Shown here piece by piece: positions 10,077 to 19,366 of a DNA stretch of 64,000 bases. The notes beneath the pieces are model-generated. The model saw only the letters and a list, made by a program, of their open reading frames with translations, had not been told where the DNA came from and searched no databases. The position numbers and the translations under genes were made by a program. Within the stretch, counting starts at the first letter, position 1. Every line of letters begins with the position of its first letter. This stretch comes from Planctomycetaceae bacterium (lineage in GTDB: Bacteria; Planctomycetota; Planctomycetia; Gemmatales; Gemmataceae), in the NCBI GenBank assembly GCA_013823135.1, contig PNLP01000029.1, forward strand, positions 21,803 through 85,802, in the 5' to 3' direction.

Positions 10077-10487
10077 ATGGTGCGGAAATTGGGAGCGATG
10101 TTGGCAGGTTTTGGAATGGTGGCGGTTTGCCTCGCGGTCAACGCGGCAGACGACAAGTCGCCAAGCACTAAAGAAATCATGAAAGCAGTTTCGTCGAAAG
10201 AAGGCTTCTGCGGCAAGTGCGTCGCGGCTGCGAAGGGCGAAAAGTGGGAAGATGCCCAGAAGTTCGCCAAGCAATTGGTGGAGTGCGCAGCGGCACTGCC
10301 CAAGAACAAGTGCCCGAAGGGTGACGCCGAATCTTGGGCGAAGTTGACCAAGGAGTACGCCGAGCAGGCCGCAGCTATTAGCAAGGCTGCCGAAGCTAAA
10401 GACGCCAAGGAGTTCGGGGCTGCAGTCAAGACTTTCACGAGTTCTTGCAAAGCCTGTCACGACGCTCACAAGGGTGGCAAGAAGTGA
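10077..10487 (+). CDS. Small exported c-type cytochrome (cytochrome c'/c556-like)
   Basis: A 136-residue protein. I chose ATG 10077 because it gives a signal peptide (MVRKLGAMLAGFGMVAVCLA, cleaved near VNAADD) and has AGAGG about 9 nt upstream; the frame is open back to 9960 without coding support. The mature part is helical and Lys/Ala-rich, and ends with the haem site CKACH at 124-128, the C-terminal position typical of cytochrome c'/c556 four-helix proteins. An additional CGKC pair lies at 45-48, which is unusual and could form a disulfide. It is single-gene, divergent from the efflux operon and followed by a strong hairpin. The partner is unknown. Confidence 0.8.
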   Translation: MVRKLGAMLAGFGMVAVCLAVNAADDKSPSTKEIMKAVSSKEGFCGKCVAAAKGEKWEDAQKFAKQLVECAAALPKNKCPKGDAESWAKLTKEYAEQAAAISKAAEAKDAKEFGAAVKTFTSSCKACHDAHKGGKK

Positions 10488-10513
10488 TGTGAAAGTGCTG
10501 CTTACGAATGAAG

Positions 10514-10543
10514 ACGGCCGACTCAAATGAGAGTCGGCCGTTT
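10514..10543. terminator. Strong hairpin terminator between convergent genes
   Basis: ACGGCCGACTC (10514-10524) and GAGTCGGCCGT (10531-10541) form a perfect 11-bp stem with a 6-nt loop, followed by a short T run. It lies between the small cytochrome gene and the end of the T2SS cluster, and could serve both strands. Confidence 0.8.
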
Positions 10544-10555
10544 GCATTGTGGGCG

Positions 10556-12217
10556 TTACTTCCCGTTCGAAGCGGTTACATTCAAGATTGGCCCACCGGT
10601 CGCGATCCGTTTCAAAATTGCGGCCGCCTCAGTGGGTGACGGTTTGGTTAATTCGTTGAGCGATTTCCCCAGTGTCCAGCGATAAAGAGTGGGTGTCGGG
10701 ATTGCGGTTGCCAGGTTGCTCGCGACCAAAGCGAGCGGCTCTGCCGGGCCTTGTTTGGCGGTGCCGCTGCCTGTGCGGGAGCCACCTCCGCGCTTGGGAG
10801 TCTCGGTCTTGGCCAAATCGGGTCTCCCGCTTTCCGAGAGAATCACCGCATCGTCCTCGAACGCAATCACCTTGAATGACCGCTTCGTGGCAGAGAAGTC
10901 GTCTGAGAAGGACAGCACACCGGTTGGTTGTTCGTAATCGAGGTCCTTCTTCCATGTCTTTCCTGTAGCCTGCCAGAATCGCAGCACCTCGACCTGCTTT
11001 CCTGTTGCTGTGACCTCGTACTTGAACGGATTGGCGGCGTCGAAAATCACGGCCTTCATCATGCCATCGGAACGGCCTGACACGATCACAAGCTTGATGG
11101 TGGAGGCGATGTCCATCCTGGGCTTTGGGGTTTCCACCACGGGAGGTTTCGCGATCGCCACCTTAAATGAGCTTTTCGCGGTCGTGCCCTCGGGGGAGGT
11201 AGCCACGACTGAGATGGTCGATGTTGCGCTCTCGGGCGTGTCCTCTGTCCCAACGCCAGGGATGGCGATAATGAGCGTCTTGGGATCCACCTTCAACTCG
11301 CCCTCGGGCAGCAACGACCCTGATGCAGTCGCGACGACCTTGGCACCAGCCGCACCATCACCCGAGAGACGGACCTTAACTTCAGCAGGTTTTTCATCCC
11401 TTTCGAGTGTGACACTATCGAACCGGCCGAGTGTCAGCGGGTTGACGCTGGGTTGCGGCAGGACGCCGTAGAACATGTCCTTCCAGGCGATGAACGAGTA
11501 ATCGCGTGGCTTTGCTGCTAGTACCGCTGCTGGGGTCGGGTTAGGTGGTAGCAGAGACTTTCGAGCCTCCGCTTTGTCGAGGATGATTGCCTCGATGGTG
11601 AGGTGTAGATCCAGCCCGTTCCGCGGATCCGTCACCTTGTTGTCGCGAACGATGTTAATGAAAGTAATCTGGTGTAGCAGGTCGACCGAGTAGAAGGTCT
11701 TGAGGAAATCGACCACTTGCCAGATGTCCGCCTTCTTCACTTCCACCTTGAACTCAAGCCGGGTGTACGCTGGTTTTTTCAAACTCTGAGCTGTGACGCC
11801 CGGGGGAGAGCCGGCAGTTGGAGACGCTGCATTGCCAGAAGCATTTGCGTTGGGGTTGGGTAACACTAACTCCGGTGTTGCGGGAGCACGATTGTCGAGT
11901 ACCCGCATGTCCGGAATCTTGTGATCGATGAGTTTCGCATTGCGGAGGAGTTGTTCGAGCAAGAGCTTGTACTGCGCCTTCGCTTGGTTGATGTCCGGAG
12001 GCAGGCTTTGACGCTTCACAGCGGCGATCTTCAGACGTGCAGCCATGACGGCGTTTGCTTTCTCGTCGTACCCGTTCGCTTCGGCCTCGAGTTTTTCCGC
12101 AGCAGCGTACTTGTCTTGCAATGGGGAATACACGAGAACATAGCCGACCAACGCCCCGCCGCCGAGGACGATCAGCCCAATCAGAAGTATGGCGTAAGCA
12201 CGCTCGCGGGAAGTCAT
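10556..12217 (-). CDS. gspM: T2SS GspM/PilO-like protein with extended C-terminus
   Basis: A 553-residue bitopic protein. The N-terminus has a cytoplasmic stub, one membrane helix (AILLIGLIVLGGGALVGYVL, residues 8-27) and a coiled-coil segment. A PilO-like ferredoxin fold follows (about residues 150-225, EFKVEVKKADIWQVVDFLKTF). That layout and its position directly after the GspL-like gene support an inner-membrane platform role (GspM/PilO). It is about three times longer than classical GspM: residues 270-370 look like an Ig-type beta domain, and 370-553 is of unknown fold with a Gly/Ser linker. This extra part may replace GspC/PilP functions, which is inference. It is the last gene of the cluster. 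Confidence 0.65.
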   Translation of the reverse strand: MTSRERAYAILLIGLIVLGGGALVGYVLVYSPLQDKYAAAEKLEAEANGYDEKANAVMAARLKIAAVKRQSLPPDINQAKAQYKLLLEQLLRNAKLIDHKIPDMRVLDNRAPATPELVLPNPNANASGNAASPTAGSPPGVTAQSLKKPAYTRLEFKVEVKKADIWQVVDFLKTFYSVDLLHQITFINIVRDNKVTDPRNGLDLHLTIEAIILDKAEARKSLLPPNPTPAAVLAAKPRDYSFIAWKDMFYGVLPQPSVNPLTLGRFDSVTLERDEKPAEVKVRLSGDGAAGAKVVATASGSLLPEGELKVDPKTLIIAIPGVGTEDTPESATSTISVVATSPEGTTAKSSFKVAIAKPPVVETPKPRMDIASTIKLVIVSGRSDGMMKAVIFDAANPFKYEVTATGKQVEVLRFWQATGKTWKKDLDYEQPTGVLSFSDDFSATKRSFKVIAFEDDAVILSESGRPDLAKTETPKRGGGSRTGSGTAKQGPAEPLALVASNLATAIPTPTLYRWTLGKSLNELTKPSPTEAAAILKRIATGGPILNVTASNGK

Positions 12218-12274
12218 CGGGGTCGGGCCTTGTTTCGAGGATCGGTCGGCGGGTTATGTGCGATTGAGCGATGC

Positions 12275-13957
12275 TCACTCTTTCCCGTCGGACTCTTTCG
12301 GCCGAGGCATTGGTGCGTCCTTGGACTCTTTTACCTCTGATCGATCTTTGTCCTTCTCCTTCGACGGTTCCTTCCCAGCCGTCGCCGGCGGGTAGCCTTT
12401 CCGCGAGGGCGGGGGGAACGATGCAGTGCGGATAAACTTGTCGGTTGGCCGATTGTTCACACGCGCAAAAACTGTGTAATCCCGTGCACCGGCTTCACCC
12501 TGAGACGGGCCACCGATCGTCTTGTCGGCACCGACGTAGAACCTCGGTGCCCCCTTGGGATTCTTGGGTGCGGGATCAACGGAATCTCCTTCGAGGAACC
12601 CCAGCAGTTGGTTGACCGGTTCGGGATTCTTGGCCGTAACCTTGACCTCAATTGCGGCCTGGCTTTCCTGTTTGCCGGTCTTGGGATCAGGTGGCAACGC
12701 TTTGCCGGTGAAACTCGTCGCATGGAACCCGCCCGCAACGGGGAACCGATCCGACATATCGTAAAGCTCATCGAGCCATACGACGCCGCGGGACTTCCAG
12801 GCTTCCGCGGCTGCAAGTCGTTTTCCTTCAGCTTCGAGCGTTTCCCACTGTTTCTTGGAGTCGTCTCGTTGTTTCGTTTTCAACTCCACCTCTGTGTCGG
12901 CGGCACTCAGCGCGACGAATCCAAGTAGCGCACCCCCTCCGAAGAAGACCAATGCAGCCAAGACAGCGATGAGGATCTGCTTTCTTGCAGGGTCCGCCTC
13001 TGGCTTTGGCTGTCGTGGTTCCACAAAGTTGATCGGTGGATCACCCACAGTTCGGGCAGCGAGCAACCCAGCGGCACCGGCAAATCGCCCGCGAAGTTCC
13101 TCGGAGACTGTTGGGACTTCGCCAGTAAGGGGGTCGTGATCGTAGACGGGGATGCCGAGAGCGGCTCGCAGACGTCCCGCCCAAGTGCCATCAGCTTCCG
13201 CAATATACAAAGCCTGAACGGGGTGTCCGGGGTGTGCTCCGGCGTACATCGTCAGGTTGCGGCGGACCTCGTTAAGAAGCATTGCCTCGCTTGCCATCAC
13301 GGGGCCGGCGACACTGCGAGTGAATACAACCTCGCCTGCGCAAGTGACAGTGAACTCACCACCGCCGGGGGCGATCGTCAACAGCCCGACCGCATCCGTT
13401 TTCGAATCCGGAGCCTGGACAGTAGATGTCGTGAACGCCCGAGTGAGGCCAGCCGCCAAGGCGTAGGGGCGAGGTGTGACTGCGATCAGGCGGAGGTTCG
13501 CCACTTCGCACATTTGCTGAATCGAGCGATAGAGATCCTTCCGGATCACCACGGCAATGCTGCGTTGTTCACCAGTTGGAGACTCGCCCGCGAGTGGGAC
13601 GTAATCGAGAACCACATCTTCGGGGGCGTCAGACAGTTCCTTGAGCGCCTGGAACCGGACAATGCTTGGTTCATCGGTCGGTGGGACCTGTGGGTAGCGG
13701 AGTTCTTTGAGAACGACTCGATCACGTGAAACCCCCACCATCACGGGTGCCTGTGCTATTCCCGCAGCCTTCAAACGCTCACGAAGTTGCTCACCGATGT
13801 GCCGTGCAGTTTCTAGCCTCAGGGTCGGTGGACCACCCTCGGCCTCTGTACCAACCCAGGCGAGTGCCTGCTCCACCTTCGCGTGGCCAACTCGCGCCGT
13901 CCCACTGACGACGAAAATCCCCTGAGCATCCAGATCAATCGTGATAAACTTCGACAC
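12275..13957 (-). CDS. gspL: T2SS GspL-like protein (PilM-PilN-type fusion)
   Basis: A 560-residue protein. Residues 1-300 form an actin-like PilM/GspL cytoplasmic domain (MSKFITIDLDAQGIFVVSGT; ELRYPQVPPTDEPSIVRFQA). A single membrane helix lies near 330-352 (ILIAVLAALVFFGGGALLGF). The periplasmic part has a coiled coil followed by a PilN-like fold. In the T2SS, GspL links the GspE ATPase to the membrane platform. It sits between gspK and gspM. The C-terminus is very charged, rich in Lys, Glu and Asp, and probably disordered. Confidence 0.75.
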   Translation of the reverse strand: MSKFITIDLDAQGIFVVSGTARVGHAKVEQALAWVGTEAEGGPPTLRLETARHIGEQLRERLKAAGIAQAPVMVGVSRDRVVLKELRYPQVPPTDEPSIVRFQALKELSDAPEDVVLDYVPLAGESPTGEQRSIAVVIRKDLYRSIQQMCEVANLRLIAVTPRPYALAAGLTRAFTTSTVQAPDSKTDAVGLLTIAPGGGEFTVTCAGEVVFTRSVAGPVMASEAMLLNEVRRNLTMYAGAHPGHPVQALYIAEADGTWAGRLRAALGIPVYDHDPLTGEVPTVSEELRGRFAGAAGLLAARTVGDPPINFVEPRQPKPEADPARKQILIAVLAALVFFGGGALLGFVALSAADTEVELKTKQRDDSKKQWETLEAEGKRLAAAEAWKSRGVVWLDELYDMSDRFPVAGGFHATSFTGKALPPDPKTGKQESQAAIEVKVTAKNPEPVNQLLGFLEGDSVDPAPKNPKGAPRFYVGADKTIGGPSQGEAGARDYTVFARVNNRPTDKFIRTASFPPPSRKGYPPATAGKEPSKEKDKDRSEVKESKDAPMPRPKESDGKE

Positions 13958-14044
13958 GGCTTGTCCGTCCGGGGAGTGTATGCAAGCCAGGGTCTATCCC
14001 GTGGCTTCCGATTGCTCGTAATCACGACGTTTAGATCGTTCTAC

Positions 14045-15661
14045 TCACTGCGGACCCTGTTTCGGTGGCTGGAAGCCACGCGGAGAGTCGAGGTCGCCAA
14101 GGTCGCGAAAGTAAACGATTCGGGGTGCCCCAAGGTTGCTGTCGATTACCGCCTCGACGCGGGCCACAGGTCCACCACCCGCGAGGTAGCCAACCGATTG
14201 CACGCGGTACACCATTGAGGAACCCGTCACGTATTTCTCGATTGCCTTGAATTTCGGGGGCGTCAGATTTGCGGCGGTAACAAGCCAGGCTCCCGACGAG
14301 AACTCGGGAGTTCCAGGGAGCACCCCATCTCGTGCCCCGACGATTGTGTCCACATCGGCGTCCGTCAGGCCAGGAAGCCCGAGAAGTACCTCGCGAGGGG
14401 CGTTGTTTACGTTGAGCCGGGGTACCATTTCCACCGCCTCTTTCGTCGCAATCTTGTCAAGCAAGGTAGGGAACAACTCTTTGAGTCTGCTCGGGTCGTT
14501 CAGCGGCGAGTTGAAGACCACTGTAGGTGGCGGTTCTCCCTTGCCTTTGCCACCACTGCTGCTCCCGCTGCTGGGGAGCGTGACACGGGTGTTTACCAAA
14601 TCGATAACCGAGTTGATTGCCCGGCCGCTGCTCGTCGAACTCGCGAGTTTGGCCTCAACCGCTGCGGTGAGTTGATCGAGCGACGCGAGCGTGACTGCCT
14701 TGGGATTGTCCCCTTTCCCCTTACCTTTTTGGATCGGATTGCCGTTCGCGTCGAGCTGGGTTGGCCCGAATAACTTCACCGCCATGATGTACGTTGCGAG
14801 TTCGCTACCAATCTGCGAGTTCTGCATCGCGGTGTAGATGGCCTTCACGTCGTCGCCGTTGATGTACACCTTTAGTTGGCCTGCGGAATTGATACTCAAC
14901 TCACGGCCGTAGATCGTGAGGAAGTCGGACCAGCCACGCGAGAGTGATTGACCTCCGCCGTCGTCGCCGGTGCCGTTCTGGTTCTGATCGGTTCCGTACA
15001 GCAGTTGCGGCGTCACACCCTTGACCAGGAGCAATTCGTCGATCGAGTTCAGTGGGCCGTTCTTGCACTTGTAGGGGTTGGTGAGCGACTGATACGTCGC
15101 GCTTTCGGCCCCGTTCGCGCGCGGAGTGTCGTCGGCATCAACCCAGTCGACGATGGCATCCGCGATATCCGGAGTCATATCCGGGATCTTCAGCAGCGCG
15201 TTGTAAAGAACCTGCCCGGTCTTGTCCTGAGCGATCAACGCGTTGATGTTCAACTTGCCGCCCTCGTCGATGAGTGCCGCACGTTGTTCGTAAGCACCAG
15301 GGCCAGTGGTCGCCACAGCAACGATGCGGAAGCTCGCGACCTTACTCGGATTGGCCTGATCCGCCCGAACAACGACCTCGCCGAACATCCCTGGGTTATC
15401 GAGGGTGGGGTTGCCGTTCAGGTAGACCGTGACCGCTTCGGCATCGCCGAGTAGCGAGGCCGCGTAATGAACACCCGATACCGCTGCTGCCCTCGCCTGG
15501 GCGACGTCGGAGACGCGAACCGCAGCCCGGTGTTCGGCACTCATTGAGTCCGTGAACCGGTATGCGGCGAGGCTCAACACGACGATCACAACCAGAACCG
15601 CAATCAAGACGTAGCCAGGGCGGTTTGAAGGCGGCAGTCGGAGGGCAGGGCGCATCATCAT
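14045..15661 (-). CDS. gspK: T2SS minor pseudopilin GspK
   Basis: A 538-residue protein. I chose the start at 15661 because its ATGA overlaps the gspJ stop, although two further in-frame ATGs follow. The N-terminus (SNRPGYVLIAVLVVIVVLSL) is a type III-like pseudopilin helix. The GspK body contains two helix-hairpin segments (ALLKIPDMTPDIADAIVDWVD-DTPR, and VNNAPREVLLGLPGLTDADVD) typical of the family's alpha domain and tip. GspK caps the pseudopilus with GspI and GspJ. It is larger than E. coli GspK (about 330 aa) owing to Gly/Lys- and Ser-rich inserts near residues 310-400. Confidence 0.9.
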   Translation of the reverse strand: MMMRPALRLPPSNRPGYVLIAVLVVIVVLSLAAYRFTDSMSAEHRAAVRVSDVAQARAAAVSGVHYAASLLGDAEAVTVYLNGNPTLDNPGMFGEVVVRADQANPSKVASFRIVAVATTGPGAYEQRAALIDEGGKLNINALIAQDKTGQVLYNALLKIPDMTPDIADAIVDWVDADDTPRANGAESATYQSLTNPYKCKNGPLNSIDELLLVKGVTPQLLYGTDQNQNGTGDDGGGQSLSRGWSDFLTIYGRELSINSAGQLKVYINGDDVKAIYTAMQNSQIGSELATYIMAVKLFGPTQLDANGNPIQKGKGKGDNPKAVTLASLDQLTAAVEAKLASSTSSGRAINSVIDLVNTRVTLPSSGSSSGGKGKGEPPPTVVFNSPLNDPSRLKELFPTLLDKIATKEAVEMVPRLNVNNAPREVLLGLPGLTDADVDTIVGARDGVLPGTPEFSSGAWLVTAANLTPPKFKAIEKYVTGSSMVYRVQSVGYLAGGGPVARVEAVIDSNLGAPRIVYFRDLGDLDSPRGFQPPKQGPQ

Positions 15662-16584
15662 TTCGCGCCTCCGGTTGTCATTTCGCCTTCGGCAGGTGTT
15701 GTCTCGGCCGGCATCACGGGATCGACAAGTTCGGGAACCGTGCTCCCCGGTGCGGTGCGAATGGCGATCGTCTGGGACACTGTCCTCACTATCGGGTTCC
15801 CACCCTTTGCATTTGTCAGTGAGAACGAGAGTGTCACACGCACCGCAACTGGTGGCGTTGGAATGGTGCCAGAACCGCCCTCCCAGGTTTGAACCCAACT
15901 CGTGCCATCGTGGTACTCGAACAACACCTCGGTGACATCATCTGCGATGAGGCCCGTCGTTTCGTTTGAGAGGTCGAAGCTAAAACTGTTACCGGTTTGA
16001 TCCGCTGTCACCCATGGCCGCTCCTGTCGGCACAGTCCGCCAGTCCCCTTCCAGTAGTCAATCCGCACGAGATCGCTCGGTTGCTGGTTGGTATCGGTCG
16101 ACTGAGCTAACGCTCCGGGGGTACTGAGGATGTTCGGCACCCTGCTCGCGAAGATCGTCAACTGTGTGCTGGTCCCCAACACTCCGACCTGGAACGGGAA
16201 GTTCTGTGTCGTGCCTTCAGTACCATCGGTCGGTGTCGTCTCGGTTGATGTGTCTGTTTCGGGAACGGTCGGAGCAGAGGAGTCCGTTGGCGTTCCTGAT
16301 GTGCTGGATGTGGTGGCGCCCGTGGTCGAACCGCTTGCAGGGGTTCCACCAGATTTGGGTGGCACGGGGCCGAGCACGGACGACAAATCGAGGCCAATTT
16401 TGTTGAACACCGCACGAGACGTGCTCTCGGCGTCGATAGAGTCCCGGCTTGCCTGAGTTTGTACCACCGTCATGTTCATGACGAGGTACAACCCCGCCAA
16501 GATGATGCTGCCGATGACGGTGGCGAGGAGCAATTCGAGGAGCGTAAACCCGCGGCGTGCCGGGTGGTCGTACCGCAGTTTCAT
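15658..16584 (-). CDS. gspJ: T2SS minor pseudopilin GspJ
   Basis: A 308-residue protein with a prepilin leader and cleavage site ARRG/FTLLELLLATVIGS. It is translationally coupled by 4-bp ATGA overlaps with gspI upstream and gspK downstream. The C-terminal half keeps the GspJ pattern (VTEVLFEYHDGTSWVQTWEG, PVAVRVTLSF). Residues about 70-130 are an unusual low-complexity tract of Thr, Ser, Pro and Gly that standard GspJ lacks, probably a flexible linker or glycosylated region. Confidence 0.85.
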   Translation of the reverse strand: MKLRYDHPARRGFTLLELLLATVIGSIILAGLYLVMNMTVVQTQASRDSIDAESTSRAVFNKIGLDLSSVLGPVPPKSGGTPASGSTTGATTSSTSGTPTDSSAPTVPETDTSTETTPTDGTEGTTQNFPFQVGVLGTSTQLTIFASRVPNILSTPGALAQSTDTNQQPSDLVRIDYWKGTGGLCRQERPWVTADQTGNSFSFDLSNETTGLIADDVTEVLFEYHDGTSWVQTWEGGSGTIPTPPVAVRVTLSFSLTNAKGGNPIVRTVSQTIAIRTAPGSTVPELVDPVMPAETTPAEGEMTTGGAK

Positions 16585-17006
16585 TGGCCCCCTCCGGAAG
16601 GATCAGGCCGGGTTGCCTCGACAGCGGCACCCTTGACGGTTGGGTCGAGGATCATCTGAGCCAGGTTAAGGGTGAAGGGCTTGCCCTTCAGGTCGCGGCT
16701 CACAGTCAGGCTGACCAGATAGAGGTTCGTCCCTTGCAGCTCTGCTGTCATCGACCACGTCCATCCAGGTTCGCCTTCGCCGAAGTCGCCGCTGGTCGCA
16801 GTGACGGATTCGATTCCCGCCTCGACTTCCGCAAGTTTCGCCTGAGCGAGCCGGGCGCCGGTTGCGTGCATGCGGGCATCGAGTTCGCGGTCGGTCCCCA
16901 TGTCCACGAGTCGGGAAATTGCCACGATCGCGATGAAGAAGATCGTCATCGCGAGAAGCACTTCAATCAGGGAAAGCCCGGCTCGTGCGGGCGTTGCTCC
17001 CCTCAC
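16581..17006 (-). CDS. gspI: T2SS minor pseudopilin GspI
   Basis: A 141-residue protein with a prepilin N-terminus (ARAGLSLIEVLLAMTIFFIA; Glu at +5 after the cleavage glycine). The body matches GspI, with ARLAQAKLAEVEAGIE, which corresponds to the family's conserved region, and a C-terminal beta strand segment. It overlaps gspH by 4 bp and gspJ by 4 bp, so translation is coupled. It should be processed by a GspO/PilD peptidase, which is not in this window. Confidence 0.85.
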   Translation of the reverse strand: MRGATPARAGLSLIEVLLAMTIFFIAIVAISRLVDMGTDRELDARMHATGARLAQAKLAEVEAGIESVTATSGDFGEGEPGWTWSMTAELQGTNLYLVSLTVSRDLKGKPFTLNLAQMILDPTVKGAAVEATRPDPSGGGQ

Positions 17007-17548
17007 GGTTGGCCTCCTTTGGGAGTGCCTGCAACGGTGCGAGCCTGACCGGTCAAACCGCGAACCTGAATCAGGATAGGCGCAAAGTCTCGTTGTTTGA
17101 TTGAGACGGTGGTGGAGCGAGCTTCCTTGGAACTGCCGTCGCCCCGCATGGTCGCTACGGTGATCCAGCCACCGGTATCAGTTTGCCGTTCGTCGCCGGG
17201 TTCCGCGATGAGTTCGACCGTGGCCTCGTCGAGCTTGTCCTCAGTGCAGAGCGAGTTGTAGCTGGGCGGGTCGTCGGCAGGGGTAGAGGCGAAATCTTCG
17301 GTGTCTGGAGCAACACGAATGCGGTTGTGGTCCGTGTTCACTGCGACCCGGAACGGTGTGCCGCGTTCCATCGCCTTGGCACGTGCTTCGGCGAGTCGAG
17401 TCCGCACGATATCGGCTGCCGCCCGCTGCTTGGTGTTGCCGTAGAACCCACCCAACGAAGGGACTATCACCGCCCCGATAATCACGAGGACGGCGAGAAC
17501 CGCAACCATTTCTAGCAGGGTGTATCCGGGACGTCGGGTGCGGCGCAT
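17003..17548 (-). CDS. gspH: T2SS minor pseudopilin GspH
   Basis: A 181-residue protein with prepilin signal RRPGYTLLEMVAVLAVLVII and the GspH-type helix extension (AAADIVRTRLAEARAKAMERGTP) followed by the FRV strand typical of GspH/FimT. Its stop overlaps gspI. It acts near the pseudopilus tip. The signal has Tyr in place of the usual Phe at +1, which is tolerated. Confidence 0.85.
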   Translation of the reverse strand: MRRTRRPGYTLLEMVAVLAVLVIIGAVIVPSLGGFYGNTKQRAAADIVRTRLAEARAKAMERGTPFRVAVNTDHNRIRVAPDTEDFASTPADDPPSYNSLCTEDKLDEATVELIAEPGDERQTDTGGWITVATMRGDGSSKEARSTTVSIKQRDFAPILIQVRGLTGQARTVAGTPKGGQP

Positions 17549-17586
17549 GGTTACACCTTCGGCACGCGGGCGGTCAGGTGTTGGAA

Positions 17587-18012
17587 CTATCTTCCGGAGT
17601 TCACGTCGGGAACGATGATCGGTTGCTGACCCGGCGGGTTACACGTTACGACAGGTCGTTCCGTCGAGGAACCGTCTTGCTGTGGGGTGTCCTGAAGTTG
17701 AACCTGATAGATCACGTTCGGCCAGGGGCTTTGGAAAGCTTGAGCACCTTGTTCGAGCAATGGGTAAACTTCGGATTGATCCTGCGGCCAGCGGAGTTGT
17801 TGGGTGTAGAAGGTCTCGTAGGCTTTCTTGATGGCAAGCATGTCGTTCTTCGCGCGTCCGACTTTGGCTTTCTCGAGGTATTGGAAGACCGAAATGCTCG
17901 CAACGCCGGCCAAGATCACAAGGATCGCGACGACCACGAGCACTTCGAGCAGGGTAAAGCCGGCCCGGCGAGTTGCTCGTTGTCGGGCATTTCGGACAGT
18001 GGTGAGCAGCAT
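17587..18012 (-). CDS. gspG: T2SS major pseudopilin GspG
   Basis: A 141-residue protein with the classic major pseudopilin signal RRAGFTLLEVLVVVAILVIL and the GspG body (YLEKAKVGRAKNDMLAIKKAYETFY, then RWPQDQ). Length and motifs match GspG, which polymerises into the pseudopilus. It is separated from gspF by 123 bp and from gspH by 38 bp, spacing that would allow higher expression than the coupled minor pseudopilins. Start alternatives are few: MLLTTVRNARQRATR gives a long basic leader. Confidence 0.9.
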   Translation of the reverse strand: MLLTTVRNARQRATRRAGFTLLEVLVVVAILVILAGVASISVFQYLEKAKVGRAKNDMLAIKKAYETFYTQQLRWPQDQSEVYPLLEQGAQAFQSPWPNVIYQVQLQDTPQQDGSSTERPVVTCNPPGQQPIIVPDVNSGR

Positions 18013-18135
18013 GATGCGTTGTCTCCTGGGGAGGCGGCCCGATCGTGGCAGCAGACCGGTGACCGGTTCCTTGACCTAAGTATAGACCAGTGGGGCGTTA
18101 ACCAATCATGAGAGAGCCTCTGTTTGAGAGTTCTG

Positions 18136-19359
18136 TCATCCCACTGCCGAGCCCATCTTGAATACCGGCAACAACAAACCTGCAACAATCAGCAGCGTGA
18201 TACCAGCCATGACCAGCAGCATGATAGGTTCGAGCAGCTTCACCATCAGGTCCAAATTGCGTGCCGTGCGCTTCTCCAGACCGTTGGCGACGTTGATGAG
18301 CACCGTTTCCAGGCTGTTGGCCTCTTCCGCGATGGTAATCATCTCAACCACATCCGTCGGGAAGTAGCCGCTGCGGCGAAGCGGGTCGGCGAGCTTCTGG
18401 CCGGCCGTCACGTTCTCGGCGCTCTTCTCAATTGCCAGTGAGAGGATTTTGTTGCCGGTCGAATCCTTCGCGATGCTGAGAGCCTTCAGAATCGGAATGC
18501 CGTTGTGAAGCATGGTCCCCAGAATGCGGCAGAAGCGCGAGAGCGCCAGGTTCATAAAGATCGGCCCGAACAGCGGCAGTCGAATCTTCACGCGATCGGC
18601 CCACATTCGCCCGCTCCCGCGAGTCCAGCGGATGAACGCAATCACACCGACGATTCCACCGATGATCGTGAAGATTCCTTGCCACGTTCGCAGGAAGTCA
18701 CTGAACGCCATCAGGTAGGTCGTCAGGACTGGGAGTTCGCCCTTTTCCTTGAGTTTCTCGAAGATCTTTCCGAACTTCGGCACGAAGAAGATGATCAGGA
18801 TGTTTAGCACAAAGAAGCCAGCGACCGCGAGGAAGGCCGGGTACGCGAGTGCCCCAACAACCTTAGCCTTCAGGTCTTCCTGGTGCTCAACGAACGTCGC
18901 GATGCGTTGCAGCACTTCTTCGAGGAAGCCACCCTCCTGGCCAGCGCGGATCATGCCGACGGCCAGTTCGCCGAACACGTGCGGGTGCTGACCCATCGCC
19001 TGGGCGAGACTTGTGCCGTCCGCAACCTTGCCTCGCACGTCGCGGATCACTGCCTGAAGTGTCGGGTTTGTGCTTTGGCGTTCAAGCAGTTCGAGCGAGC
19101 GGAGCAGGGGAACGCCCGAGTGAAGCAGGTCGGCGAGCTGCGAGTACATAGTCGCAAGCTGTCGACCCTTGACCTTCTTGGCGAAGAAGCCACCTTTGCC
19201 GCCACCGCCAAGTGGCTGGTTACGCGCGAGGTCGATCTTCACGGGGAATAGCCCGCGGCCGTCGAGGATGAGTGCGACCTCGCGCTCGCTGTTGGCCGTG
19301 AGCGTCCCCGTGGACTTCGTCCCGGTGCGGGCCATCGCAGTAAAAGTGAAGTCGGGCAT
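18136..19359 (-). CDS. gspF: T2SS inner-membrane platform protein GspF
   Basis: A 407-residue protein of the GspF/PilC family. It begins MPDFTFTAMARTGTKSTGTL, as the family does, and has two repeated T2SSF domains (about residues 70-195 and 275-400), each with the LADLLHSGVPLLRSLELL or LGTMLHNGIPILKALSIA motif. Membrane helices lie near 170-190, 220-245 and 375-400. It lies just downstream of a long hairpin after gspE. Confidence 0.93.
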   Translation of the reverse strand: MPDFTFTAMARTGTKSTGTLTANSEREVALILDGRGLFPVKIDLARNQPLGGGGKGGFFAKKVKGRQLATMYSQLADLLHSGVPLLRSLELLERQSTNPTLQAVIRDVRGKVADGTSLAQAMGQHPHVFGELAVGMIRAGQEGGFLEEVLQRIATFVEHQEDLKAKVVGALAYPAFLAVAGFFVLNILIIFFVPKFGKIFEKLKEKGELPVLTTYLMAFSDFLRTWQGIFTIIGGIVGVIAFIRWTRGSGRMWADRVKIRLPLFGPIFMNLALSRFCRILGTMLHNGIPILKALSIAKDSTGNKILSLAIEKSAENVTAGQKLADPLRRSGYFPTDVVEMITIAEEANSLETVLINVANGLEKRTARNLDLMVKLLEPIMLLVMAGITLLIVAGLLLPVFKMGSAVG

Positions 19360-19366
19360 GTTCGAT

